A stretch of 64,000 nt of DNA, from the NCBI RefSeq assembly GCF_020523985.1, contig NZ_JAIVKM010000001.1, positions 1,426,001-1,490,000 on the forward strand, given 5' to 3'. The translations under genes and the position numbers were made by a program. The stretch is from Mangrovibacter yixingensis. Lineage in GTDB: Bacteria; Pseudomonadota; Gammaproteobacteria; Enterobacterales; Enterobacteriaceae. This document shows, one piece after another, positions 1-9,568 of the stretch (position 1 is its first letter; each line of letters opens with the position of its first letter). Under the pieces are notes generated by a model. That model saw only the letters and a program-made list of their open reading frames with translations, had not been told where the DNA came from and did no database searches.

Positions 1-343
1 TTTGTGCCAGCGCTGACTTACTGATGTCAGTTTTAAGGGCAATGTAACTCCGCTCGGCAGTGAGGAAATTGTTAATAGCTTGCGCCAGTTCTTCGCGGTG
101 CCCATTACGCTCTTTGAGCGTTTTGGATGCAATCATTTGAACTTGTTGTAAGCGTAATTCCGAAAGAATACCGCGCATTTGCAGGGTATAGCGAATACCC
201 GGCACCCGCTCATTACGGAAATCAACAATGCGCTGGTTATTACTATTGAGCTGGTATACAGAGACGGCGCCAACAACCGCCATAAGTACCAAAATAAGTG
301 AAAAACTGAGGACTATTTTATAAAAAAAGGTAAGTTTTTTCAT
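1..343 (-). CDS. Methyl-accepting chemotaxis protein, N-terminal part (runs off window)
   Basis: Reading leftward from an ATG at 343, the frame stays open to base 1 (114 codons). It encodes a short basic start, a hydrophobic first membrane segment (about residues 7-30) and a long helical stretch with the motif QLNSNNQRIVDFRNERVPGI. That is the look of the four-helix-bundle ligand-binding domain of chemoreceptors such as Trg and Tsr. The second membrane segment, HAMP and signalling domains would lie outside the window. The receptor would sense a periplasmic ligand and control CheA. A sigma-28 promoter motif lies 40-67 bp upstream of the start, which supports a flagellar-regulon gene. The ligand cannot be told from this fragment. 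Confidence 0.85.
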   Translation of the reverse strand, partial: MKKLTFFYKIVLSFSLILVLMAVVGAVSVYQLNSNNQRIVDFRNERVPGIRYTLQMRGILSELRLQQVQMIASKTLKERNGHREELAQAINNFLTAERSYIALKTDISKSALAQ

Positions 344-383
344 TTATTGCAGCCTGGATAAAATTAAGGGTCAGTGCTGCTAT

Positions 384-410
384 ATAACGACTCAATTCAG
401 TAAAACTTTA
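384..410 (-). promoter_or_regulatory. Sigma-28 (FliA) promoter for the chemoreceptor
   Basis: On the minus strand TAAAGTTT (403-410) matches the FliA -35 consensus exactly. It is followed after 11 nt by GTCGTTAT (384-391), which matches GCCGATAA at 5 of 8 positions. The element sits a short distance upstream of the chemoreceptor ATG and faces it. Confidence 0.7.
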
Positions 411-523
411 TGGTTTTAATTGGCGCTGATTTTATGTAACTATTTGATATATACTATGTTAATGAATTTACGTTTTAGCTGAAACGTTTTTTGTTGATCT
501 GGGTCACTAAAAAACGCATCTAA

Positions 524-1018
524 TCACGGCCAACGACATCCATCACCAACGGGCAACCCACTAAGTGGCTTAATCTCTTTAAGCACAAATGAGGTTTCCA
601 TCGCTTTTATCCCAGGCAGGCGGCGAATAACTTTCATGGCAAAGTCTGAATAGTCATCCAGGTCTCGAGCTACAACCTGTAATAAAAAATCTGCACCACC
701 ACCGATGGCGTAGCATGCAATCACCTGAGGTAACTCACACACCGCCTGCTCAAAATTGACTGCCTGTTGTTCACTGTGGCTGTCAATATTAACCCGGACA
801 AAGGCCAGAATTCCCAGCCCTGTTTTTTTACGGTCCAGCACCGCCCGGTAACCGGCAATCACCCCGGCTTCTTCAAGCTGGCGTATTCGCCGCCAGCAAG
901 GGGTGGCAGACATACCACACTGCTCAGCCAGTTGCTGGTTAGTGAGCCGGGCATCTTGCTGTAATAGCATCAGTAACTGAATATCTTTCTTGTGCAAGGA
1001 AACGGACAGATTTTCCAT
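524..1018 (-). CDS. Lrp/AsnC family transcriptional regulator
   Basis: A 164-residue protein with the Lrp layout: an N-terminal winged HTH (about residues 9-60, with AEQCGMSATPCWRRIRQLEE as the recognition part) and a C-terminal RAM/AsnC ligand-binding and oligomerisation domain (about 68-150). I start at the ATG at 1018 because AGAG lies just upstream and the product then has the usual family length. An upstream ATG at 1069 would add 17 residues. It is divergent from the DUF2000 gene with about 120 bp between, so it probably controls that gene and itself. It is not Lrp itself: the sequence is too divergent, and it is closer to the small specific regulators of amino-acid metabolism. The effector is unknown. 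Confidence 0.88.
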   Translation of the reverse strand: MENLSVSLHKKDIQLLMLLQQDARLTNQQLAEQCGMSATPCWRRIRQLEEAGVIAGYRAVLDRKKTGLGILAFVRVNIDSHSEQQAVNFEQAVCELPQVIACYAIGGGADFLLQVVARDLDDYSDFAMKVIRRLPGIKAMETSFVLKEIKPLSGLPVGDGCRWP

Positions 1019-1137
1019 AAACTCTAATTTTCCGGAAAAATAATTCCTTTTATAAGCAATAACACGCAAATTGAGAAACCTTTTTTCACTGTAACAGTGC
1101 CAGACTATTGGCTGAAAACACAGGGGAGGAAAACAGG

Positions 1138-1551
1138 ATGGATGATTTTGCGCTTGCCGTGGTTGTTAACCCGGCATTACCTGCCGGGTTGCTGGCAAAT
1201 ACCGTTGGAACACTGGCAACGGGCCTGGGAGCCAGGTTCCCTGCTCTTTCCGCCGGGCAAGTCTGTGACCAGGCTGGTTTATGGTTTGATACCAGCAGCC
1301 GTTTGCCAATGCCAGTTTTACAGGCCGACACCGCAACACTGCAACTTTTGTTGCAGCGCTGCCAAACGCGTCACAGCCGCAGCGCAATGGTGGTGTACCC
1401 CTCTTTTGCCCGGGAGATTCAACAGATAGATACTTACCTGGCAGAGGTTGCCCGGCGGGATTTGAGCGCAGAACCGCTGGATGGTATCGCATTATGCGGG
1501 CCACGTAAGTGGGTTCGATCTTTGACAGGGGCGCTCAAATTATTGCGCTGA
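1138..1551 (+). CDS. DUF2000 family protein
   Basis: A 137-residue soluble protein starting at the ATG at 1138 behind a strong GGGGAGGA ribosome site. The opening FALAVVVNPALPAGLLANT and the mid-protein SAMVVYPSFAREIQQID fit the DUF2000 family, a small alpha/beta fold related to peptidyl-tRNA hydrolase II-like proteins with no assigned reaction. Pairing with an Lrp/AsnC regulator is the main clue: such genes often act in amino-acid export or metabolism. I see no signal peptide or membrane segment. No specific function can be given. Confidence 0.75.
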   Translation: MDDFALAVVVNPALPAGLLANTVGTLATGLGARFPALSAGQVCDQAGLWFDTSSRLPMPVLQADTATLQLLLQRCQTRHSRSAMVVYPSFAREIQQIDTYLAEVARRDLSAEPLDGIALCGPRKWVRSLTGALKLLR

Positions 1552-1567
1552 ACGGGCACCAACGAAT

Positions 1568-1587
1568 CTGGCCCCTGATGGGGCCAG
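1568..1587. terminator. Perfect hairpin between convergent genes
   Basis: CTGGCCCC-TGAT-GGGGCCAG forms an 8-bp perfect stem between the stop codons of the DUF2000 gene and betA. No T-run follows on either strand, so it may be a weak bidirectional terminator or an mRNA-end stabiliser. Confidence 0.45.
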
Positions 1588-1598
1588 AAATGCAGAGA

Positions 1599-3308
1599 TT
1601 ATTCTTGCGTCACGGTACTTTTATTTGCGATATCACGCAGCGGTGCTTTACGCACTGGCGCATCACCTGCCACGTAATAATCCGCATCTGATGGCGGCAG
1701 TGCTTCGCGGCCACGAATCATGTCGGCAATTTTTTCACCAATCATAATCGTGGTCGCATTGAGGTTACCGGTGACAATTTGCGGCATTACTGATGCATCC
1801 ACTACTCGCAAACCGGTTAAGCCATGGACACGTCCTTCACCATCTACCACTGAGAATTCATCGCTCCCCATTTTACATGTGCCACAAGGGTGAAATGCTG
1901 TTTCCGCGTGTTCACGTACAAACGCATCCAGCTCTTCGTCACTTTGGCATTGGGGGCCGGGGCTGATTTCTTCTCCACGGAACTTATCCAGCGCAGGTTG
2001 CTGCATAATTTCCCGTGTCAGGCGAATGGCGGCACGGAATTCTTCCCAATCTTGCTCACAGGACATGTAATTAAACAGAATGCCTGGTGCTTCACGTGGA
2101 TCTGTTGAGCGCAGTTTTACCCGCCCCCGGCTTGGCGAGCGCATTGAACCGACATGGCACTGGAAGCCGTGCTTCTGTATAGCATTTGAGCCGTTGTAAT
2201 TAATGGCAACAGGCAAAAAGTGGTACTGAATATTTGGCCATTCAAAACGGGAATCAGACCGAATAAATCCCCCGGCTTCAAACTGGTTGCTGGCCCCAAC
2301 ACCGGTGCCTTTGAATAACCACTCCGCACCGATTGCAGGCTGGTTCCACCACTGTAACGCAGGCCATAAGGAAACCGGTTCTTTACACTCATACTGAAGG
2401 TACATTTCAAGGTGGTCCTGAAGATTAGCACCGACACCGGGTAATTCGTGCACCAGCGGGATCCCCAGTTCTTGTAACCAGTCGGCACGGCCAACACCCG
2501 AACGTTGTAAAATTTGCGGTGAAGCGATGGCACCTGCGGATAGCAACACTTCGCGTGCGGCGTCTGCTCTGACGGGGATATTGCTGTCGCCTTCCAGGTA
2601 CTCAACCGCTACCGCTTGTTTACCTTCAAAAATAATGCGGTCGGTTAAAGCATGGGTGACAATGGTCAGGTTTGCGCGCTGTTTTGCCTGGTCCAGATAA
2701 CCACGGGCAGTACTGGCGCGGCGCCCTTGTGGGGTTACAGTCCGGTCCATGGGCCCAAAACCTTCCTGCTGGTAGCCATTCAGGTCTTCAGTACGTGGGT
2801 AACCTGCCTGAACTCCTGCCTCAATCATGGCGTTAAATAGCGGGTTATTGCCCGTTTTCGGCGTAGTCACGCTAACCGGCCCTTCTCCGCCGTGCCATGG
2901 GTTGGCACCAATATCACGGCTTTCAGCTTTACGGTAATACGGCAGGCAATGGCGGTAATCCCAGGCTTTCAGCGCCGGGTCTTGTGCCCAGTTATCCAGG
3001 TCGAGAGCATTACCGCGGATGTAACACATGCCATTAATCAGTGATGAGCCACCCAGGCCTTTACCCCGCCCGCACTCCATGCGCCGGTTATTCATATGTG
3101 GCTCAGGTTCGGTTTCATAGGCCCAGTTATAACGCCGCCCCTGCAGTGGAAATGCCAGTGCAGCAGGCATCTGGGTGCGAAAATCTATGCGGTGATCCGG
3201 CCCGCCAGCTTCCAGCAATAAGACCGTGGTTTGCGGGTCTTCCGTTAACCGCGCGGCCAGCACATTTCCTGCGGACCCGGCGCCGATAATGATGTAATCA
3301 TATTTCAT
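1599..3308 (-). CDS. betA: Choline dehydrogenase
   Basis: A 569-residue GMC-family FAD oxidoreductase that oxidises choline to betaine aldehyde, and possibly on to betaine, at the inner face of the membrane. The N-terminal dinucleotide fold is visible as [10 protein letters not shown] (GxGxxG at residues 9-14). The GMC signature lies near [20 protein letters not shown], and the C-terminal catalytic region holds [10 protein letters not shown] and [14 protein letters not shown]. The length is close to E. coli BetA (556), with a longer C-terminal tail. It is the last gene of betIBA, 17 nt after betB, and is transcribed away from betT. Confidence 0.96.
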   Translation of the reverse strand: MKYDYIIIGAGSAGNVLAARLTEDPQTTVLLLEAGGPDHRIDFRTQMPAALAFPLQGRRYNWAYETEPEPHMNNRRMECGRGKGLGGSSLINGMCYIRGNALDLDNWAQDPALKAWDYRHCLPYYRKAESRDIGANPWHGGEGPVSVTTPKTGNNPLFNAMIEAGVQAGYPRTEDLNGYQQEGFGPMDRTVTPQGRRASTARGYLDQAKQRANLTIVTHALTDRIIFEGKQAVAVEYLEGDSNIPVRADAAREVLLSAGAIASPQILQRSGVGRADWLQELGIPLVHELPGVGANLQDHLEMYLQYECKEPVSLWPALQWWNQPAIGAEWLFKGTGVGASNQFEAGGFIRSDSRFEWPNIQYHFLPVAINYNGSNAIQKHGFQCHVGSMRSPSRGRVKLRSTDPREAPGILFNYMSCEQDWEEFRAAIRLTREIMQQPALDKFRGEEISPGPQCQSDEELDAFVREHAETAFHPCGTCKMGSDEFSVVDGEGRVHGLTGLRVVDASVMPQIVTGNLNATTIMIGEKIADMIRGREALPPSDADYYVAGDAPVRKAPLRDIANKSTVTQE

Positions 3309-3325
3309 TCGTCGCTCCTCAGGGT

Positions 3326-4798
3326 TTAAAACAAAGAACTGAAATCGCCCAGTTCAACCTGGACAGACTTTAACTGGGTATAGTGCTCAAGTGTCGCCAG
3401 GCCGTTTTCCCTGCCAATACCCGATTGCTTGTAACCACCCACGGGCATTTGTGCAGGCGATTCACCCCAGGTGTTGATCCAACAGATCCCGGCATCCAAC
3501 TGGTGGATGATGCGGTGCGCACGGCGTAGATCATGGCTGACAACGCCTGCAGCAAGGCCATACTGTGTGTCATTGGCTCGTGAAATAACTTCGTCTTCGT
3601 CTTCCCAAGACAGGATGCTCATCACCGGGCCGAAAATCTCTTCACGGACAATGGTCATATCATCACGGCAATCCGTGAAGACTGTGGGTTCAACCCAGGC
3701 ACCGGAAGCAAAGGCTTCCCCTTGAGGTGCGCCACCGCCACATAACACGCGCGCCCCTTCTGCTTTGCCTTTCGCGATATAATTCATTACCCGGTCACGG
3801 TGCGGAAAACTCACCAGTGGGCCAAAGTTGGTTTCCGGGGCGAGTGGGTCACCGGCACGGATGCGGGCAACTCGCTCACAAATGGCTGCTTCAAACGCAG
3901 TCTTCATGGTTGCAGGAACAAATACACGGGTGCCATTGGTGCAGACCTGGCCTGAACTGAAAAAGTTCGCCATCATTGCGATGTCGGCAGCCATCTCAAT
4001 GGGTGCGTCTTCACAGATAATAAGCGGTGATTTACCACCCAATTCCATGGTGACATCTTTAAGCGATGATGCTGCAGCACTCGCCATAACGTTTTTCCCG
4101 GTAGGGACACCACCTGTAAAGGATATTTTAGCGATTCCAGGGTGGGTGGTCAGGCACTGCCCGGTTTGTGGCCCGATACCAGGCAACACATTAAATACCC
4201 CATCAGGCAAACCGGCTTCGGTGTAGATTTCCGCCAGTTTAAGTGCGGTAAGTGGAGTAACTTCGCTGGGTTTAAAGATCATGGCGTTACCGGCTGCAAG
4301 CGCGGGTGCAGATTTCCATAACGCAATCTGAATGGGGTAGTTCCATGCACCAATACCGGCAACCACACCCAGTGGTTCACGGCGAGTGTAAACAAAAGCA
4401 CTTTCGCGCAGCGGGATCTGCTGCCCTTCCAGCGCAGGGACCAGACCCGCGTAGTACTCCAGTACATCGGCACCGGTGACAATATCCACGGTACTGGTTT
4501 CACTGTACGCTTTCCCGGTATCCAGAGTTTCCAGATGCGCCAGTTCGTCGTTGCGTTCGCGCAATATTGCTACGGCTTTTTGCAGGATACGCCCACGTTC
4601 TATCGCTGTCATTGCGGCCCAGATTTTCTGGCCACGGGCGGCAGATTCGACCGCTTTGTCCACATCCGCCTGCCCGGCGGCATGAACCTGAGCCAGCACT
4701 TTGCCGTTGGCCGGGTTGATGGTCTCAAAGGTGGTACCTGCCACACTCGGGACATAGCGCCCGTCGATGTAGAGTTGTTGTTCACCCAATGGGGACAT
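3326..4798 (-). CDS. betB: Betaine aldehyde dehydrogenase
   Basis: A 490-residue NAD(P)-dependent aldehyde dehydrogenase that turns betaine aldehyde into glycine betaine, the osmoprotectant. The catalytic glutamate is in [10 protein letters not shown] and the catalytic cysteine in [17 protein letters not shown]. The nucleotide-binding [16 protein letters not shown] segment is intact. The length equals the E. coli enzyme. It lies between betI (14 nt upstream) and betA (17 nt downstream) in one operon. The other aldehyde dehydrogenase in the window, PatD at 37.2 kb, is clearly separate. Confidence 0.97.
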   Translation of the reverse strand: MSPLGEQQLYIDGRYVPSVAGTTFETINPANGKVLAQVHAAGQADVDKAVESAARGQKIWAAMTAIERGRILQKAVAILRERNDELAHLETLDTGKAYSETSTVDIVTGADVLEYYAGLVPALEGQQIPLRESAFVYTRREPLGVVAGIGAWNYPIQIALWKSAPALAAGNAMIFKPSEVTPLTALKLAEIYTEAGLPDGVFNVLPGIGPQTGQCLTTHPGIAKISFTGGVPTGKNVMASAAASSLKDVTMELGGKSPLIICEDAPIEMAADIAMMANFFSSGQVCTNGTRVFVPATMKTAFEAAICERVARIRAGDPLAPETNFGPLVSFPHRDRVMNYIAKGKAEGARVLCGGGAPQGEAFASGAWVEPTVFTDCRDDMTIVREEIFGPVMSILSWEDEDEVISRANDTQYGLAAGVVSHDLRRAHRIIHQLDAGICWINTWGESPAQMPVGGYKQSGIGRENGLATLEHYTQLKSVQVELGDFSSLF

Positions 4799-4812
4799 GT
4801 GTTTCTCCTGTG

Positions 4813-5403
4813 TTAATCGGTGCCAGACAATGCGTTGTCGATATAAACCATGGCGATTGCCATAGATTGCACCCGGTTAAAAGGTTTGCCACTTAGTGAG
4901 GCACGTAACCATAGCCCGTCAATCAGCGCACTTAACCCGTAACCTGCAACCCTTGCCTGCGGTTGTGGCATCACTTTACGAAATTCTGCAACCAGGGTTG
5001 AAAGCAACCGACGGCTACTGATGGTCTGTAAGCGGTGCAACATTGGGTGGTGCATACTTGCCGCCCAAAATGCCAGCCAGGCCTTCATCGCGGCAGATGT
5101 GGTTTGGCCTTCATCAAAATTACCCTCAACAATGGCATTCAGGCGGGCATGGACATCGGACGGGTCCACCTGGCGCAAACGCCCTACCACAGCATCGCGC
5201 AGATGCGTTGTGATATCGCGCATGGTTGCCTCCAGCAGACCGTTCTTATCACGAAAGTAGTGGCTGATTATTCCTGTGGAGACACCCGCGCGTGAAGCTA
5301 TCTGCGCAATGGTTGCATCATGCAAACCCACCTCGTTTATGGCGCTGAGCGTGGCATCAATCAGTTGTCTGCGCCGGATTGGCTGCATCCCCACTTTTGG
5401 CAT
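4813..5403 (-). CDS. betI: Choline-responsive repressor BetI
   Basis: A 196-residue TetR-family repressor of the bet genes that is relieved by choline. The HTH spans about residues 28-50 ([20 protein letters not shown]), and the C-terminal domain keeps the [20 protein letters not shown] block typical of BetI. I start at the ATG at 5403 because a TGAGGC ribosome site precedes it and the product then begins MPKVGM as in E. coli. An ATG at 5424 in the same frame would overlap that site. A perfect palindrome at 5453-5466 is its likely operator. Confidence 0.95.
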   Translation of the reverse strand: MPKVGMQPIRRRQLIDATLSAINEVGLHDATIAQIASRAGVSTGIISHYFRDKNGLLEATMRDITTHLRDAVVGRLRQVDPSDVHARLNAIVEGNFDEGQTTSAAMKAWLAFWAASMHHPMLHRLQTISSRRLLSTLVAEFRKVMPQPQARVAGYGLSALIDGLWLRASLSGKPFNRVQSMAIAMVYIDNALSGTD

Positions 5404-5452
5404 TCTTACGGCCTCATTCATCAATATTTGTTATCTATTTAATCTTTTTTTA

Positions 5453-5466
5453 ATTGAACGTTCAAT
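5453..5466. promoter_or_regulatory. BetI operator palindrome
   Basis: ATTGAACGTTCAAT is a perfect 14-bp palindrome, 50 bp upstream of betI and about 210 bp upstream of betT. The core TTGAACGTTCAA is what I recall for the E. coli BetI site between betI and betT. It would allow control of both directions. Confidence 0.8.
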
Positions 5467-5676
5467 AAAAAATGTGTATTAATTGTTACATGTGATGATT
5501 GCTATGGTTAAGGAAATGAGCGTTTATTGATGTAAACAACTCGAACGAATGATTTAAAATCATTGATTTATGATTAAAACAGGCAAGGATTCGGCCTGAA
5601 TAAAACTCAACAAACGGATATTTGTCACCTGCGCTGCTCTTAAGGGCGGTCACCATTACTTAAACAGAGGTAATTG

Positions 5677-7716
5677 ATGACGACACCGAATGCATCTCCC
5701 GCCAGGGAAAAAAACAAACTCAACCCCGTGGTCTTTTGGTTTTCCGCCGGGCTGATTTTGTTATTTTCATTCTGTACTATCCTGTTCCGGGATTTTTCCG
5801 CGACCGTAATTGGCCGCACACTAAGCTGGGTTTCTGCAACCTTCGGCTGGTACTACTTACTGGCTGCCACGTTATATATCGTTTTTGTCGTATTTCTCGC
5901 CTGCTCCCGCTATGGCGACATCAAGCTCGGGCCTGAACACTCGCGGCCGGAATTCAGCCTGCTGAGTTGGGCTGCAATGTTGTTTGCTGCGGGGATAGGC
6001 ATTGATTTGATGTTCTTCTCTGTTGCAGAGCCTGTCACCCAGTATATGTCCCCACCGGAAGGTGCCGGGCAAACTGTTGAGGCCGCACGCCAGTCAATGG
6101 TATGGACCCTGTTCCATTACGGCCTGACTGGTTGGGCAATGTATGCACTGATGGGCATTGCTCTGGCTTATTTCAGTTACCGCTATAAGTTACCTCTCGC
6201 AATTCGCTCAGCGCTTTACCCCATTTTTGGCAAGCGTATCAATGGGCCAATTGGACACACAGTGGATATCGCGGCAGTAATTGGTACGATTTTTGGTATT
6301 GCCACCACGTTGGGGATTGGCGTTGTTCAGCTTAACTATGGGCTGAATGTGCTGTTTGATATTCCCGATTCCATGGGCGCGAAAATTGGTTTAATTGCGT
6401 TTTCCGTGCTGGTCGCCACTATTTCCGTAACCTCAGGGGTTAATAAAGGCATTCGTCTGTTATCGGAACTCAATGTACTGATGGCGCTGGGCCTGATTCT
6501 GTTCATGCTGTTTGCCGGTAACACTGAGTTCCTGCTGAATGCACTGGTACTGAATGTTGGGGATTACATTAACCGCTTTATGGGAATGACCCTGAACAGC
6601 TTCGCATTTAACCGACCAACCGAGTGGATGAACAACTGGACGCTGTTTTTCTGGGCATGGTGGGTTGCCTGGTCACCGTTTGTTGGGCTGTTTCTTGCGC
6701 GAATTTCCCGTGGGCGCACCATTCGCCAGTTTGTGCTGGGTACGCTTATCATTCCGTTCACCTTCACCCTGCTGTGGTTGTCTGTGTTCGGTAACAGCGC
6801 CCTGTATGCCATCATGCAGGGTGATGCCGGTTTCGCAACCGAAGCAATGGCCCACCCGGAACGTGGTTTTTACGGGTTGTTGGCGCAATACCCTGGTTTC
6901 ACTTTCAGTGCGTCTATTGCCACAATTACCGGCCTGTTGTTCTACGTTACATCGGCGGATTCTGGTGCGTTGGTACTGAGTAACTTCACCGCCAAACTAA
7001 AAGATATCAACAGTGATGCACCGAACTGGTTACGCATTTTCTGGTCTTTGGCAATTGGTGTACTCACTATCGGTATGCTGATGACTAATGGCATACCGGC
7101 CTTGCAGAACACCACTGTGATCATGGGGTTACCCTTCAGCTTTGTCATGTTCTTTGTGATTGCCGGGTTGTATAAGTCACTCAAGATTGAAGATTACCGC
7201 CGGGCCAGTGCTTCAATGGACTTAGCCTCTGTTCCTGAAGCGCAAGGGCGACTGAGTTGGAAAAAACGCATCTCGCGCCTGATGAACTACCCAGGACAAG
7301 GTTATACCGAAAAAATGCTGGAAACTATTTGCCAACCAGCAATGGAAGAAGTTGCCAGCGAACTGGCTAACAGTGGCGCAGAAGTGGAATGGAAACGTGT
7401 GCCAAATATGCAGGATGCATCGGAACCTGGCTTCCTGTCTCTGCGTGTTGGGCTGGGCGATGACTCTGACTTTATCTATCAAATTCACCCGCAGCGCTAC
7501 GCTATTCCGGGTTTTACTTACCGGGCACAAAGCGGTAAATCCACCTACTTCCGGCTGGAGACCTTCCTGCGTGAGGGTAGCCAGGGGAATGATTTGATGG
7601 GCTATAGCAAAGAACAGGTCATCACGGATATTCTCGATCAGTATGAGCGTCACCTGAACTTTATTCACCTCAACCGTGAGGCACCTGGCAATACTATCGT
7701 GTTCCCTGCTGCCTGA
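5677..7716 (+). CDS. betT: High-affinity choline transporter BetT
   Basis: A 679-residue BCCT-family proton:choline symporter. About 12 membrane segments occupy residues 20-515. The BCCT signature is visible in FFWAWWVAWSPFVGLFLARI followed by SRGRTIRQFV. A hydrophilic C-terminal domain of about 160 residues follows; in BetT this tail is involved in osmotic regulation. The start is the ATG at 5677 behind AGAGG (a TTG just upstream is in frame but less likely). It is divergent from betIBA, with the BetI palindrome in the 270-bp gap, and a strong terminator follows. Confidence 0.96.
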   Translation: MTTPNASPAREKNKLNPVVFWFSAGLILLFSFCTILFRDFSATVIGRTLSWVSATFGWYYLLAATLYIVFVVFLACSRYGDIKLGPEHSRPEFSLLSWAAMLFAAGIGIDLMFFSVAEPVTQYMSPPEGAGQTVEAARQSMVWTLFHYGLTGWAMYALMGIALAYFSYRYKLPLAIRSALYPIFGKRINGPIGHTVDIAAVIGTIFGIATTLGIGVVQLNYGLNVLFDIPDSMGAKIGLIAFSVLVATISVTSGVNKGIRLLSELNVLMALGLILFMLFAGNTEFLLNALVLNVGDYINRFMGMTLNSFAFNRPTEWMNNWTLFFWAWWVAWSPFVGLFLARISRGRTIRQFVLGTLIIPFTFTLLWLSVFGNSALYAIMQGDAGFATEAMAHPERGFYGLLAQYPGFTFSASIATITGLLFYVTSADSGALVLSNFTAKLKDINSDAPNWLRIFWSLAIGVLTIGMLMTNGIPALQNTTVIMGLPFSFVMFFVIAGLYKSLKIEDYRRASASMDLASVPEAQGRLSWKKRISRLMNYPGQGYTEKMLETICQPAMEEVASELANSGAEVEWKRVPNMQDASEPGFLSLRVGLGDDSDFIYQIHPQRYAIPGFTYRAQSGKSTYFRLETFLREGSQGNDLMGYSKEQVITDILDQYERHLNFIHLNREAPGNTIVFPAA

Positions 7717-7744
7717 GAATCGGTCTGGTGACTGACTACTGACC

Positions 7745-7775
7745 CACTGCTGCACGCCTGTGCAGCAGTGTTTTT
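7745..7775 (+). terminator. Rho-independent terminator of betT
   Basis: CACTGCTGCAC-GCCT-GTGCAGCAGTG is an 11-bp perfect stem followed directly by TTTTT, 28 bp after the betT stop. Confidence 0.92.
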
Positions 7776-7779
7776 GCAT

Positions 7780-7800
7780 AAAAAAAGCGCCTTACGGCGC
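7780..7800 (-). terminator. Rho-independent terminator of pptA
   Basis: On the minus strand GCGCC-GTAA-GGCGC is followed by seven T. It lies just past the pptA stop and back to back with the betT terminator. Confidence 0.8.
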
Positions 7801-7821
7801 CTGTTACTCATTCCCTGCAAA

Positions 7822-8052
7822 TTAGAGTTCATACCCTGGTTTCTTAGCAAGGTTATCCATTTCAGGCGCTATTTCGCGGTCGTACACCTGTGTTTTCCAA
7901 TGTTCGGGGGAGATATAACCCAGCGCCACCGACACAGTGTGCTCTGCAGCCTGCAAATGTTTTTGTAAGACCTGGCTGATGTCATCGGCCAGGGCTTTTT
8001 TTTGCTCTTCGGTTAACTCGCGTGGATAACACTTAATATCAACATGGGGCAT
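7822..8052 (-). CDS. pptA: 4-oxalocrotonate tautomerase family enzyme PptA
   Basis: A 76-residue tautomerase. After removal of Met the catalytic amino-terminal proline is exposed (MPHVDIKCYPREL), the hallmark of the family. The rest follows E. coli PptA, ending in APEMDNLAKKPGYEL. I place the start at the ATG at 8052, not the frame's first ATG at 8118, because only this start gives Pro1. The physiological substrate of PptA is not settled; enol-keto tautomerisation of phenylpyruvate-like acids is the known in vitro activity. It is a single-gene unit with its own terminator. Confidence 0.93.
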   Translation of the reverse strand: MPHVDIKCYPRELTEEQKKALADDISQVLQKHLQAAEHTVSVALGYISPEHWKTQVYDREIAPEMDNLAKKPGYEL

Positions 8053-8154
8053 ATCACCACTCTCCGGTAAAATTGACAAGTTCGCAAGATAACGCGTATT
8101 TGCCACATGTTCACGCAAAAATCCCCACTTTTATTCAGGATTGTGTAAGCAGGA

Positions 8155-8180
8155 ATAACCGGCGTGATAACACCGGTTAT
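8155..8180. terminator. Hairpin downstream of the 2OG oxygenase gene
   Basis: ATAACCGG and CCGGTTAT (8-bp perfect stem, 10-nt loop) lie just beyond the oxygenase stop at 8198. There is no T-run, so terminator function is only possible. Confidence 0.35.
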
Positions 8181-8197
8181 GTGCGCAAAAATGGGCG

Positions 8198-9181
8198 TCA
8201 GTATTTCCCGGAGAAATTCGCGCTGACGCGCTGAGCCAGGTAGTCTTTGGCGCTAACTGGCGGGTATTTCCCCAAAGGCCCCTGAATGACCACATCTTCA
8301 TTGGCCTGGCAGAAAAAGGCCAGGCTATAGCGTGGGCCATTATATTCACCTGCTCTGGGGTTACGTACCCGGTGGAAATTAGATGGCAGCAGATCATCAC
8401 TCCAGCGCATTAACATATCGCCAATGTTACAGGTGATCACATCGTCGTACGGTTCAATGGGTGTCCACGCCTGGCTCTGGTGCTCTTTGCCGGGGCAAAC
8501 CTGTAAACCACCCTGCCCGGCGCGCTGGAATAACAGTGTCAGGCAGTCAAAATCGGTGTGAGCGCCAGCGCGCCAGGATTGTGTGTTAAGTGGTACCGGG
8601 TAATAGTGCAGCATGCGTAACGTGCTCTGGTAGCCAGGGCTTGCCGGGTCATGTGCCGTGGTGAAAAAATCCTCGCTGAATCCGAGTTTCAGAGCAAAGC
8701 AAGAAAGTACCTGCATACCCAGCGCCCAGCACTGCTGCTCAAATGCCAGTGTCTCCTGTTGAAACCCAGGTAATACCTCCTCTTCCGGCCACAGGCCGGC
8801 CATGCGAGGCCGGGTTAATTGCCAGGACTCTTTCTGGTCTGGCGTACCTGTCGAAGGGCGTATTTGAGCTTTGCTTTCCCAGCCTGCATTACGGTTTAGT
8901 GGGTAACGTGCTTTGGTTTCCTGAGGAAGGGCAAAAAATTGCTCAGCACGCTCAAATGCGGACTGAATATTCTCAAGGGGAATACCGTGGTTTTTTAGCT
9001 GAAAAAAGCCAATATCTGTGGCGGCAGCCCAAATCTCGTCGGCAATCTTTGTTTTACGCCCGGCAAAGTCTTGCATGTCAATGACACGGACTTCACGCTG
9101 AGCTTCCAGGCCTGGTGCGCCCATAGTGGCTTCTTTATTCAGTTCATCCAGTGAATAAGAAGCGGTGACAGGTTGATTCAT
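8198..9181 (-). CDS. 2-oxoglutarate/Fe(II)-dependent oxygenase (isopenicillin N synthase-like)
   Basis: A 327-residue oxygenase with the DIOX_N domain (about residues 32-145) and the 2OG-Fe(II) double-stranded beta-helix (about 180-295). The iron triad is His208, Asp210 (AHTDFDCLTLLF) and His270 (NFHRVRNP). The co-substrate anchor is Arg284 with Ser286 (RYSLAFF). Such enzymes hydroxylate or desaturate small molecules using O2 and 2-oxoglutarate. It is divergent from the ABC importer/deaminase operon, and a sigma-54 motif at 9324-9339 points toward it, so it probably acts on a nitrogen compound, perhaps a purine or pyrimidine, brought in by that importer. The substrate is inferred from context only. 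An AAAGAGGG ribosome site supports the start at 9181. Confidence 0.88.
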   Translation of the reverse strand: MNQPVTASYSLDELNKEATMGAPGLEAQREVRVIDMQDFAGRKTKIADEIWAAATDIGFFQLKNHGIPLENIQSAFERAEQFFALPQETKARYPLNRNAGWESKAQIRPSTGTPDQKESWQLTRPRMAGLWPEEEVLPGFQQETLAFEQQCWALGMQVLSCFALKLGFSEDFFTTAHDPASPGYQSTLRMLHYYPVPLNTQSWRAGAHTDFDCLTLLFQRAGQGGLQVCPGKEHQSQAWTPIEPYDDVITCNIGDMLMRWSDDLLPSNFHRVRNPRAGEYNGPRYSLAFFCQANEDVVIQGPLGKYPPVSAKDYLAQRVSANFSGKY

Positions 9182-9323
9182 GGTTCACCCTCTTTAAAAG
9201 ACAGGGGTGGCCCGGTGTTTTGGGCCACAACTCAGTAAACACCACTGATTGTGGTGCACATTGAGCAATGACCCACCGGTAAAGACAGGTAACCGGCTGA
9301 ACGCTTCTACTCATAAGTATTTC

Positions 9324-9339
9324 AGCAAAAGCCATGCCA
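9324..9339 (-). promoter_or_regulatory. Candidate sigma-54 promoter for the 2OG oxygenase
   Basis: On the minus strand TGGCAT-GGCTT-TTGCT matches TGGCAC-N5-TTGCW with one mismatch and the correct 12-bp GG-to-GC spacing. Start of transcription would be near 9314, leaving a leader of about 130 nt. An NtrC-like site lies about 80 bp upstream. Confidence 0.55.
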
Positions 9340-9414
9340 GCATTCCTGTTTGCTCTATCATATTAAAATTATTCATTTTTTATTACTGAGATGTCGCTAG
9401 TTACTGCGTGGCGC

Positions 9415-9438
9415 GCACAATATCAGTGCGTTGGTGCA
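9415..9438. promoter_or_regulatory. NtrC-like enhancer site(s) between divergent sigma-54 promoters
   Basis: GCAC-AATATCA-GTGC at 9415-9429 has both half-sites of the NtrC consensus (GCAC-N7-GTGC). It overlaps a second weaker match ending in GGTGCA at 9433-9438. The site is about 140-150 bp upstream of the rightward sigma-54 motif and about 80 bp upstream of the leftward one, normal enhancer distances. Confidence 0.5.
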
Positions 9439-9568
9439 ACTTTTGTTTCACGATAGTGCACAATAAAGTAACTTGATGTTTACATTTCCGCATCTTTATT
9501 GGGGAGCGACTAGTGAAAGATTGATTTTTTATATTTATATCAATGCATTAGTTATTTCAGGCTTGAAC

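Noticed and set aside
2117-2605. 162-codon minus-strand frame inside betA
   Set aside because: Shadow frame of the intact betA gene on the same strand in another phase; no recognisable protein.
7222-7779. 185-codon minus-strand frame over the 3' end of betT
   Set aside because: It runs antisense through the BetT C-terminal domain and across the betT terminator.
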